NCBI GenBank assembly: GCA_003342815.1
Contig: PTEX01000205.1
Coordinates: 702,252 to 766,251, forward strand
DNA: 64,000 bases
Reading direction: 5' to 3'
Source of the DNA: Eudromia elegans
Taxonomy: Eukaryota; Chordata; Aves; Tinamiformes; Tinamidae
Numbering within the stretch: position 1 is the stretch's first letter; every line of letters begins with the position of its first letter. Under the pieces are notes generated by a model. The model saw only the letters and a program-made list of their open reading frames with translations. It had not been told where the DNA came from and did no database searches. Shown here piece after piece: positions 1 to 11,737 of this stretch. The translations under genes and the position numbers were made by a program.

Positions 1-3000
1 TTCCCTGGCTTACTGAGCAGCCCTAATGACTCCAGGAGCATAGCGCTTCTGTTCTGCTGAAACTGTGTATGTTTACACAGAGCTGCTGTGTATGTTTCTG
101 TTAATACAGTTGTGAAGTCGATCAGTGTCTGCTAGAAGCACTGAATCGAGAGGCAACGTTGTCCTCTTCCTGTTCTTCCTTAGTCCACAATGTCAAGAAC
201 GCTGTTATGATTAAAGATGTGGAGGATGATTCTTTCAGTCCTAAAACATTAAGGCAGCAGAAGTGTCTTGGATATTATTAGAAAGCATGACTTCATCTTT
301 TTAGAATGGTCTGCATCTATATCTGAGGACTGTTATGAGATCTGCATCTCTTTTAACTCTTTAGGCCTTTTTCATCTTGGTAAACTTCGTATTCAATCTC
401 TCTAGGACCAGCAGCAGAGAGTTTGTTGTATTGCTGCCTACAGATCAATTTAAAAATTTATTAGGGCATTGCCTATGCATTCTCCTTTCAGAATAATCTA
501 CTTCTCTTTCTAGAACTTTTGCTGCAGCCTGAACTTTATGCCTGTCCTCCAGAAAGGAGGAGGTTTTTGAATGTGTCTTTTTAGATAATGATCACTTCTT
601 AAAATTTAGGGTCAAGCAAGTATGCTGTCGATCTTTCCTTTTTCCTGAAAAGGAGTTTTTTGCTGTAGTTTTTCTTTTTGTATGAACATTTGATTTTTTT
701 TCACCCTTCATCGAAATTCTTTGCAGTGCTTAGTGCTTAGGTTCTACCTAAGAATAAACAGTCCTGAATACGAGAGAAGCTCATAGTCTCTGATAAACTT
801 TGTGCTTCTCCATTCTTTTCTTCCCCTTAAAAACCTCACTGCGATGGATGATATGAATGAGACCAACTGGTCTTGGAGAGGTGGTAGGATGATGCAAATG
901 AAACAGGAATTGTTGTTTGCTGTGAGATGGCATATTTGAGACCTGCACGTTGTTGTGTATTGTGGTTGCTTACACTTGGATACAAGGTCAGGAGATCAGA
1001 GCAGTGTTTGGCGTGCTACTGTTTGCTGAACTTCAAGTACAAGCATATTGTGAGGCATCCCCAGTACATTTCTGTTTGTGTGTGTGTGTGTTGCTTTGAC
1101 AGATCTGTGAAAGAGGAGAATGCTGGGAACTGATCCACCTTCTCAGAGGACTCATCTCCTGTGCAACTGCAGTGCCTCTAGTCTAGCTTACGAACATGAC
1201 AGAGTGTATCACCCCTTTGCCCATCATATAGTAGCTCTGTAACTGACATGCCTAGTGGATGTTTTGCTTTCCTGAGTTAGGCACTATCCACCTCATGTGT
1301 CTTCCCAATTTCATTTCAATGAGGAATGTGTAGTTTCACTTATAAGTTTTGAAATGCTAAAAGGGCTCTCCCATTGGATGCAAAGAGAATTCATTTAGAT
1401 CACAGTTGGAACAGCAGGTGCTCTATTAACCAAACCACGTAATGAAGTTTTAGCAGGAATAGATTGAAAATGGAGCAGTGCTGGTCACAGGAACGTCTAT
1501 AAGGATAGCAGCATAAGAAGAACAACAGCATCAGATGTATCAACAGTCCGTAAGAGGGATATTGCCACCCCATCAAATGCCTGTTCATGCTAAACAGCAG
1601 TCTCAGATGATCTATTTCATTTCCTGGGAAGAGGTTAGGAATGTTCCTGCTTCACATCACATCAAGGGCCGATGAGGCTGTACCAGCTGCTAACAAAGCC
1701 CAGAAAACTGTATCCCTAAGACTGACTTCCATGAGGCCTGTTAATGCCACCCCCATTACCTAGCAAGCTCTTGGGGACTCGTACCTCTTGAGGAACCGTC
1801 TTCTCCCTGCCCTGTGCGGTGCCGCGTGGAAGCTGCTGTCCCATGGGAGCATTGCCAGGGCACCCTGCAGCCTTCCCGCGTTGGCTTCGCGTTGTGGGTG
1901 CTACTGCACAGCTTTCAGCGTGGCCACTTTAAGCTGTTTCTCTCCAGGAGTGATGCCAGGAGTCGTTAGCTGAGCATCTGTGTTAGGAGTTTCACAGGAG
2001 GTAAGTTCAGTAAAAGGTAGCAGGGGTAAGGTTGCTTGGATATCTTGTGTACAGTGGTCCTCCAAAGCAAGCTGAATTTACTAAGTAAATGGTAGTTATC
2101 TTACTTAACTAACTGGATCTGAATACACAGTCTGATGTAATGGATGATAAAAGATCCAGTTTCATCTTTGGAGAAAACTTTAGGTGCTGCCATAACATGG
2201 TATCCGGTCTGAAATCCTGGCTTGGGAAAGGATGTTGATGGATCAGGAAGAGCTTTCAGGAAAGGTTGTAACTGTAGATTACTTTCAGGAAGACCTTCTT
2301 TAAAACGAGAAACCTAAGAACCTCTGCTGGGTTTGTCCAAAGGAAGGTCACCATGATTTGATCACCGACTATAAATAAATATATGGGGATAGATTTCTGA
2401 AATCAGAAAGCTTGTTTATTTAGTAGGAAAAGGCATCCAAATGCCAAGACTGCAAGCAGATGCTAGACAAATATAGAAAAACCGATATGGAGGAACTAGA
2501 AAACTTAATTTTAAAGGAGATTAATGCAATTATCTTGACAGCTTAGTGGAACATGGTGTACAGATCAGGGCAGCAAGTGGTTCCTATATAAAATGAAACA
2601 GAGTATCAAACAAGGTTTGTAACTTGAAGAGTATCCAAAGTGTATCACACTTTTTGATCCGAAATCTAATGAAATTAATTGAAGCAGCAGCTGTTTAGAA
2701 CCCAAAACTGTTGAAAAAGTTTATGCTTTTTTTAACAACTCCACTGCTTACCATTCAACTCTTATTTCTGCTATTCTCTTTAAACAATAGACACCAATAA
2801 GCACTGTGAAGTAAATTCTATAGGTAATTTAAAGTTTCAGGCCTTTAAGACTTGTTGCAGAAACAGCACTTGAGCATTTTAGTCCTGGATCACGTGCTGT
2901 GCAGGGTGACTCTGCAATAGTATCTGATGAGGAGGATGAGAGCACGGCCCTGGATTATATTCCTGGGTAAGAGGGGAAAGCCAAAAGAAATATATACCAT

Positions 3001-6000
3001 GAAACAAAACCAAGAAATGCTGTATGAAACACTGGGTTTGTCCCACACTTAAACTTGACTGTTCCTGTGACGGACTTGTGTATATTTAAAAAAAAAAAAT
3101 AAAAAGCAGCCAATAGAAGAGAACTAAAATTAATTTAGTAAAAAGCACAGGTGACCAATGTAAGATGACATTTACTCAACATTTCTTAAGGAGTATTGTG
3201 TTTAATATGGCTGAACTGCAAATTGTATAGTGTGTGACCTTTTGGGTTTAAACTGCCTTGATATTCTTGGAATTATATGTATTAAAAAAAAAGTAAACAT
3301 GATGCTTAAAAACCCTAAGCTGTATTCTCTTCCGCTGTGGTTGAGCAGGTCTGATTTTCCATGTTCTATAGGGTGTAGATTAGCTATTGCTTTTCCAGAA
3401 AGAGATTTTTGAAGTTGTCACAGGTGATTCTCTGCAAATGTCACCTTCACCTTGGTGGAAAGGCAATGGATTGTGAGCCCTTCTTGGGGAAGGAGCAGAG
3501 GCTGTTGTGGGACATGCACTTGTCCTGGGGTCCCTGTGTCACAAGCTCTGCTGTGTGGAGTTCAAACAAATAGAAATAAAAAGGAAAGAGGATAGTAAAA
3601 ATAATAGAGGAATAGCCTACTTCTTGGTAGGCACCGATTAAGAGGACAAGAGCTGTTAAGTGCAGGAACAACTGAGAGGAGATAGGATGGAGTCTTAAAA
3701 AAAGCACCAGTGAAGTGGAGAAGGTTCCCAATTAGAAATGATTTAACAGATTTCCTACACGAAATCTGTCACATAACCGTGTACTGCATGAAGACATACT
3801 TCAGCTAAAATTATGCAACTCTGCTGTGAAAAAGAGAAGGTTCAAACAGACCGAGTTCAAAGTGGACTTAGATGAACTTGTAGTTTGAGGTCCCAAAGAC
3901 AGCACCTGCTGATTACCACTCTGAGATGGTGTCCTGGGACAGCATTACTGTGAATATATGCTGCTTCCCCATATGTTAGTGTTGGATGTTAGTGAGGATC
4001 TGGGCTTGTAGAGCCTTTACTCTTGTCTGTATGGCAGTTCTTACTGGTTTTGTGAAGTATATATTTTAATGGAGAGCGACATTAGCTATTAGAATTAAGT
4101 GAAGCTTGTGTCTGTAGTGACTTGTGTCATTTGATGCCTCTGAATAAATTACACTGGATAAAAATAGGATCTGTCTCTGGAGGATGTTCAGAAGCTCAGT
4201 GAGAATTTATGGGTGTCATGCAGGAATCCGAATGTGAGTTTCTCTTGCCTTTCCCTGTCAGGTTTACTGATCACAGTCATCTGAGCTTAAAGCCTGAGTC
4301 TCCTAAGAAGATGCCTTTCTGATGGTTGAGCAGATTATTCCCTGATTGAAGCATCAGTCATGAGATGATCAAAATAGCAGGAATGAATCTTGGATTGCAT
4401 CTGGGGAGGATGTAATGCTTTGTTTAAGAGTTGCCAGAGAATGCGATTAGGGAAACATTTATCATGGGTGAACTACTACCTGCCTATCCTTGGGCATGCC
4501 AAAATCTGAAACATTCTCGTTGCGTCTTGCTTGCTTCTAAAGACAACAGATATATCAATATACATTGCCTTATGTTCTAACACAAATGAAAAATGGCAGG
4601 AGTGCTGGCAGTTTGCTTTTTGTCTGGTGTTAATTTTTCTGCCATACGTTGTTCCTTTCACATACTTCCTTGTAGTGCTGGCTTTGAAAATGCATTTGAC
4701 AGTTACTAATTTGGTATAAGCCTTAGTAGCCAGTGCGGAAAGCACATTTTGTTGAGGACTAGGGAGGAGTATAAAAGGAGATAAAATAGGTACAGTTCCT
4801 CCTGGCAACTTTCACCATGTCATTTCATCAAACTTGTAGCTTCAGCTACATCCTGGGGCACGGAGTTGAAGAGCAAAAGGGCAAGTTCTCCCCTTGTTTT
4901 GTAGCCTACTGAGGGGAGGAAATTCTGTGGTCTGGCACTTGCTTTTAAAAACATCTTGGTTTACTCAATAATGTAAATTTAAAATTCAACATAAGTATTT
5001 GTTTTCTATTGTAAGGCTGCATAAAGTTATATTCTTTCATAAATTATGCTGAGAAGTACTAAAATCTTCAGAAGTATTTGGCAAACAGTTTGGTAAGAAA
5101 CAATTTAGTGTTTTTATTTACTTGTGGAGTGAGAGTTTGCACAGATAATGCTAGGCATTCAGTCTGTAATAACTTTTATAGTATTTGAATTTACTAAAGG
5201 CTGACACGACAAAGTGCCTGTTTTGCTGAAATGCTGTAGGACGCTTAACTCACTGTACAGACGGGCTGTGTTGTATAACGGTGCTTGCTTTGAGATTGTG
5301 TTATCGCCAAATGTTGTCATGGAAGCAAATTTTGGACGTAGCTTCCAGTGTTTCCATGGTGTAAGGACGAATAAAATCAGATGAGGTAATTGTATGGTGG
5401 AGATTTTAGCTTTAGCTGTGGGCAAATAAAAGGGAAAAGACGCGGAGAGCGGGAACAGCTCATGGAAGTGTCGTGGTGCCCGTGGTGGGGTGTGTGTGGG
5501 AGGAGGTCAGCTTGTTGGTGCCGCTTCCGAGTACGAAGCACATGCTCCTGTTAAAGGAGTGGCTTTGGGATAAAGATAGGCTATAGGAAAATGAAGTCAC
5601 TAATATTCCAGATTTTTCCTACGTTTATTTCTGAATATGTTTAATGGGTGCTTATAAATGTTTTTCTTATCTGATTTCTGTTGTGCAGTAATGGGAGTTA
5701 AATTACTTCTTGCACATGCTCAGTCGTTCAGGGTAACTTTCTTATATTCTTATAAAGGTAATAGATTACTCATAAAGCCAGATATTTTAATAACCTGTTT
5801 TTAGTGAAGTACTTGCCTCTCTTGAGTTGGCTAACTTCTTTAAATCGCTTCCTTGAACCGTATTTTAAGAATGTATCCGTGCAGATGGTGCGTGGGGGGC
5901 TCTAAGTAAGTGAGGCTGAGTGTTTCTCATACCTAAGGAAAAAAAATGATGCTTTGGACAAGATGAAATTCAAATGTATCATTTTCATAACTTATAGCCT

Positions 6001-7303
6001 GCTCATAGATTAAGTAGTCAATTAAAAACAACCAAAAAAACCCCTTGAAGAGTCATGTGAGTGAAAGTTAATTGACATATTTCTAGACCTGGAGAGAAAT
6101 TCTTTCCTAATATCAAGAGCTAGATATAGAGGTCAACTTTCTCGTTGCAGTGATTTATAAAGAAGCAAATAAACGTGCTGTCTAGGAAGAGTTAATTATT
6201 CTCTGAAGAATTTAGGAAAGAGTGAGGCTTTATGTGCTTTCTGACCTTATAAGAAGCATCATTTCTTTTAAGGCAGATGAACAGTAACTAGCCCTTATGG
6301 CTGTATTTTGATTTAGTGGGGTTCTCAGGAGCAAGCACAATCTATCACATTTCACTTTTCTGCCATAGAATATGTTTTATGTCTTGAATCTGAGAAGCTG
6401 AAAATATTGACACCCTAAAGCTGCTGTTATTTCATTTATAATAAAGTCTTAAAGCACTTCTCTTTGATCAAATTTTCTGATGCTGAAACACTACTTGAGC
6501 TTCTATGTATTTTATACTCTGCAGTATTATGTTAAAGCTCTTATTTAAGTAGTGCTTTCTAGGCCATGTTTTACACTATTTAAACAAAGTTAATATTAAT
6601 GTATAATAAATTTGGAGTATAACTCCAACATAATCATTTAAAAAGTTCTAGAGAGGTTTGGCAAGGCCAAACTAGCTAGAAATTAGTTTGACCTGGAATA
6701 ATCATTTAAAATACTGATTTTAAAAAGAGGACACTGGTTTCTGCTTTCTGTGAAACCTTGTTATGACAGAATAAAGTCTAAGGTTTGTTTTTAGATTCTG
6801 AGAGGGACAGGACTGATAACTGGTTGCTGAAAGTTGGAGTCTTGTTCATATTTGCATGAAATTCCTGGCACCTGAAGGATTTAACTCCTTAGCGAGCTGC
6901 TGGATACAGGCTGAAATGAGCTGGTGATTGCGATGAGTTCCAGGTTCCCCATTGCTACTCTGCAAGTGTCCATTTATCTAGCAGCAAAGCTCAGCTTTGC
7001 TGTTGCTCATGCCATAAGCTATCTGATAAGCAATCTGCCTCTCCCATCCTTTTGCTTCTAGACATAACGCTTCATTTTTATTTAATCTCTACACTAAAAA
7101 TTGCTTCCTGGACTTTAGCAAGTAAAAATCTCTTTTTTGTCCTTGCTTTTGCTACGTTGTTGCTGCTGGTAATTACGGTACAAATTGTTTCTCGCAGGGT
7201 TCTGCTGTAGATGAAGATTACAAAATGAAAACAAAATACAAACAGAAAAAGTGAATAATTTGCTCATTTGTCTGTAAATCAGTTCAGGTTATCTTCACTG
7301 TGA

Positions 7304-7327
7304 TTTTTTTTTTTTTTTTTTTTTTTT
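7304..7327. repeat. poly(T) tract
   Basis: Uninterrupted run of 24 T within the upstream intron. Read on the minus strand it is a poly(A) run, but no recognisable retroposed body lies beside it. Confidence 0.9.
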
Positions 7328-10300
7328 GATACTGATCCTGATGTCACTGTTCACTTTCAAAGCTCTTCAAAGCTCTGTATTTGTTTCTGTTTTAAGTACG
7401 GATTTTTGAGTTCATTTGAGTTCATTGCAAAGTGCTGTGGGGTTTGAGGAGGAAACTAGGTTAGAGAATCAATTTGTTGACTGAGAAGGGGAGGGGGGAA
7501 GATTAGTCGCATCTACCAATCTACCATGCCAGCTGTGTGTCTTTAAAGCAGAATGATCACGTACGTGTGACTCTCAAAAACCATGATTTACTCTGGGGAA
7601 GTGAATTCTGAAGGAGTCACAGCATTGAGGCTAGTCCTGTTGATCTGCAAGGGTGCAGGAGCCACAGTACTTATGTGAGTTGGTGCTACAGATCCAAGGT
7701 GCCGTGTCCATTCCCAGCATCTTAGTAAGGCTGTAATGTAATAACCTATAAACTAAAGAGTTGAGCAGGTCAGGAAATGGCACTGGCTCGGGGAGGAAAG
7801 TGGTAGAGGTTGTGCTGTGATGCTGATGCTAACTGAGATGTGGATGCAGCATACGGGTAATGGGGATGATAAACGAGGATGGCTTACAGTTGTACCTTAC
7901 ACTTCTCTCCTTTAGACCCCGTGAAGCAGCCTGTACATCCCAGCAGGTATGTTGAGAGGAGGAGTGCTGTCACTTGGGATTTGGAGGGGTAAGGATGCAA
8001 AGAGCTCTGAGAGAGAAGAATTAGAGCAGCTGAACTAGTGCCCTGTCCTGAAGTGTCCTGTGGCATCCGAGGGTTTAGTTCACATATAGGACATAAAAAG
8101 CATCACTCCAGACCTTAAATTATGTATGTCTGAAGAAAATGCACAATTTATTTTTGGCCTTGTCACTAGGTAGTGAATCAAAAGCTGTTTTTCCTGCTGC
8201 TTGTAAGATTTTTTTGACTTTGAGAGAGATTCTACTTTCTGATTTCCAAAAGGTGCAGTGAAAATGAGCTTGTTTTTTAACAATCAAGTTGTATGAACAG
8301 GGCTGTTGATTATGAGCTGGCTATTCAAAGCCTACAAGGGAAGTGACTATGAAACTGTTTTTCGAAGGGTTCTTCTAGACACTAGCATTCCCTTTTGAAA
8401 TAATGGACGTTCTTTAGGCTTGTCTAGTTGTGAAAGAAGACCTTTGCTCTAGGTATTAGTGCTTTTTTTCCCCCCACTTTCTGCTGTTATCCAGCTACTG
8501 GATAAGTATTATAGAACATGAGGAGACAATGGTTCTTGAAGAAATTGCTTTTAAAAGACTATCCAACTTCTAGGAGGTTATTGAAAGAAGCATCCCTTGA
8601 ACTTGCAGAAAGAAATAGGTTGCCTAATGGAAGTGATCTGTGCACATTTCCTACATAGCAACTAAAAGAATGAAGCATTGATATTTTGGCTTTGTGTTAG
8701 CAATATATTCATAGTCTGTAAATAACATTAAAGCCTGATCTTGAGTCCCCTCTAGTTATGAAGGATCACATAGATGGACTTAGTATTATAGAGTGAAGCA
8801 CTGCATAGTTTTGAGTTAGCCTGAATCTAGAGTCTATAGAAGACACTTGCCAGTTTGGGCTCTTTGCAGTCAAAACTTGTCAAACCTGTGCTCTAAGTTA
8901 GATAATTTTGAATTATGCGTATGTCGTAGGGCTCTGCAGGGAGTGTTTTCCCGGTGGTGTGACTGCCAGGCAGGCTTTGACCTAGATGCCATGCATGGGA
9001 ATGTAGCTGGCCAGAGTCACAGCCCCTGTGATTCTCAAGTGGCTAATCTTTGTGGATGTCACCCTTCTTTTCTTCACTACTCTCCCTTTTCTTTCTTGTT
9101 TTGCTAATGCACGTTTTCTTCCTGTTTGCATCAAAAATGTTCTCTGGGCCTGTGTCTTCTCCTTGACTGCTTGGAGGACGATATGGCAAGGAGTAGGCAA
9201 CTGGGTTTCAGACACCGACATTCAGATTGTGGTGTCCAGGAGTGAGACAGTCTTTTTGCGTCTGGAACATTCTTTTTTTTTTTTCTTTTTTCCCCAATAA
9301 GGAGAGAGAGAAAACAAGATCTTTTAGGAAATGCTCTTTCCATGGTTCAGGAATTAGAAATCTAGGTAGAAAATAAAGAATACTGATACACAAGTCCAGG
9401 GGGTGGTATGAACGTGACTTGTTAGGTCACAGGTAGTCTTAGATGTCTCTGAAAAATGCTTGCTTTGTTCTGCAGGAGTGGCCTTTGGACACGTTATTGC
9501 CACACATACTTATAGAGATTTCTAAACAAGATATAGCCTCTTAATGGGTAGTGCGTGAAGCCTAAAGAATGTGTCTCAGAGTTGCTCAGTATTAAGGCTT
9601 ACGCAGATATTTTAGCCTACAGAAGGAGGAAAAAAAAAGGTATAGGCGGTTTCTGAATTCTTTACCTATATGCACATTTACAACATGCTTATCTTCCATG
9701 CTCTCTCTGCACTCCTATAATTAAATTCAGGGTTTTTTAGGCTGTCTAGAACAGCACAGCTGGAAATCACCTGCCCACCTGTATTGGTGGGACGCAGTCA
9801 TGCACTTCTCTTGCTCTGCCAGGACCGAAGCTGAACTGGTCCTTAGTACTTTCCATACGTACACCCATATCTGCAAGTGTTCGTATGACCAACAGATCTT
9901 CAGCTTCCTGTCACCGACCAGAAACCTTTCTGTCTCTGCATTTCTGAACATTGCATTAATGATATGTTATGCAGCTCTTGATTATTTCCATTCTGGGTAG
10001 AAGATGAGACATGGCAGCTCTTGGTGATTAGAGGAGCATCTGTCAGTTCCTATTTATCTCTTAGTATCCATGCTATAGATAACTGGAGATGTTTGTACTT
10101 AGGTCTATATTTGAAGTTTATTTTGTTAGCAAAATTGTGCTGACTCATATTGTCTAAATATTCAGATTGAGTGTAAGGATGTGTATAGTGTTATGAAGAA
10201 CAATCATGTTTTAATGCTTTGAACTGATAAAACTTCTTTATTCTCTCCACATGCAGTATGTGCAGCTGACCTAATCCAGCTTTAGTTCCTGTGGGCTGGT

Positions 10301-11232
10301 GTCCTTCATTCCTACCACTGCCCGTGCTCAAGTTTCCGATTTATAGTGGATTTCAAGAAGGGACCCATAGGGCAGGAGGCAGGTGGTGGATATGGGGCCA
10401 ATGCTCTTGGTGTGTCTGCTGGTGAGAAGGCCGTGCTAAGCGCCACCTCTAGCGCTCCCTCCCTCAGTGGGGCCAGCACTATAGATTTTCCTATTAGTTG
10501 TCAATTTTCGTGTGGACTCTGGGGACTTAACTTTTGACCTTTTTCTTTTTTTAGAATGGTTGATTTAAAATTGGCTGGTGAAGTTAAATATTTGTCAGCA
10601 GGATGGCAACAAGCCCATTCCTGTTTCTGTGTTTGTGTTGGATGACAGTGGGAGAAGTGTTTTGTTTTCAAAATCAGGATAAAAATATGACATGGAGATT
10701 ATGGCATTTAAAAACCGAAGTACTTTTTAATAACTGCATTTTATTAATTTTTGATTTATAGACATGCTCTCCATCTTAAAATTGCTCCGAAGAAAGCTAT
10801 TGTATTTCACTGAAATGCCACTCAGCACTACAAACATGGGAAATAAACCTACTTGTTTTCATGTGGTTTGAAGAAATTTTTCCTTGCTGCAAGTTTAATG
10901 TTGGTGTCTTGCACAACGTGTTGTCTTCTTCACAGTTTTTATGCTTTTCATCACTGAGCGTAAGTTTGTTAGCTTTCAGCCACCTAATGAAGCATGTAAG
11001 GCTAGAGAATAGGCACATTAAGTAAGTGCATAAACTGGAGAAGCTTAGAGGTTGTAAAATACAAAGATGTTCAGCAACAGCAGGAGCTTATGTGAGAAGG
11101 AATCATCTAGCATTTCACAGTTTGGGTTTGAGTGAAGTCAGGTGACTTGCGCCATCTATTCAGTGATTTGTGCTTTGCATTGATTACTTATGCCTCGCAA
11201 ATTGACTGTTGGGTGGCAGTTCAATGGTGTTC

Positions 11233-11241
11233 TTTAAATAG
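11233..11241 (+). promoter_or_regulatory. DLG1: possible TATA-like element upstream of alternative first exon
   Basis: The bases TTTAAATAG lie about 160 nt before the ATG at 11,402. If used, transcription would start near 11,265 and give a short 5' UTR. This is a weak motif-only call in AT-rich DNA. An alternative is that the exon is reached by splicing to the acceptor ending at 11,335. Confidence 0.2.
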
Positions 11242-11401
11242 AGTACGCAAAATGCAGGACTAGGTACAGCAGCATTCTAGAGTTTCTTCCTATCACCATA
11301 ATCCAGAGAATATATTTTTTTTTAAACTTTTGCAGGAACCAATATTTATTTTTACCTTGTAATTTTTACTTTCCAAACGGATTACTTGTATTGCTAGTTT
11401 C

Positions 11402-11737
11402 ATGACTGCTTACTGTCACAGCCACAAACGTGGTGGTGCCATAGGTGAGCATGAAGTGGAAACGCTCGAGCTAGCTGATTTAACACGGAGCCCCAGAATG
11501 GAAACGCATCAAAATCTTCACGTGCAGCCAAAGCAGCCTCTCCGTCGGCCGCAGCAGGCGCTGAACGTTCATGCGTCTTTTAGCTCAGCCACCCTGCCAA
11601 CCTCTTCAAAACACAGAGGGAAATTTACCAACCTGCGTGACAGTGTAAAAAAGAGCCCAACAAAAAGCACAGCAAAAGTAAAAGCTACTAGTGGTTGGGT
11701 GTCTGATGGCTCGTGCTCTAATTATTCTGTGGAAAAG
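11402..11737 (+). CDS. DLG1: candidate alternative first coding exon of DLG1 (112 codons)
   Basis: An open frame from ATG 11,402 ends at a strong donor, AAG|GTATGT (11,738). It ends in phase 0, so it can join in frame to I1A (14,678), I1B (17,184) or the VNG exon (19,763). An in-frame TAA at 11,360 shows that it cannot be an internal coding exon reached from the acceptor at 11,335; it must start a protein. The product begins MTAYCHSHKRGG, is rich in Ser, Lys, Thr and His, and ends SGWVSDGSCSNYSVEK. CpG content is higher than in the surrounding intron. No domain is recognisable. The general layout (short Cys/His start, basic Ser/Thr-rich middle, Trp and Cys just before VNG) loosely recalls the DLG3/SAP102 N-terminus, a comparison made from memory. 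Joined directly to VNG it would give a protein of about 829 residues without L27. The Kozak context is weak (T at -3). A chance open frame with a fortuitous donor remains possible. Confidence 0.5.

Larger units (their letters stand above)
1..11335 (+). other. DLG1: DLG1 upstream intron (or flank of alternative promoter)
   Basis: I searched this AT-rich stretch for the expected upstream DLG1 exons (the segments starting YRYQDEDTPP and ending HSHISPIK) and did not find them, so they should lie before the window. It contains a 24-base poly-T tract (7,304-7,327), short homopolymers and scattered short open frames with no recognisable domains. One exon-like island at 2,861-2,966 is discussed as a finding. 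No RNA gene or transposon was recognised. Confidence 0.7.

Noticed and set aside
115..285. 57-codon open frame near the window start followed by a protein-like stretch in another frame
   Set aside because: Looks a little like a decayed coding copy, but this length is common by chance, I recognise no parent protein, and no matching splice sites were convincing.
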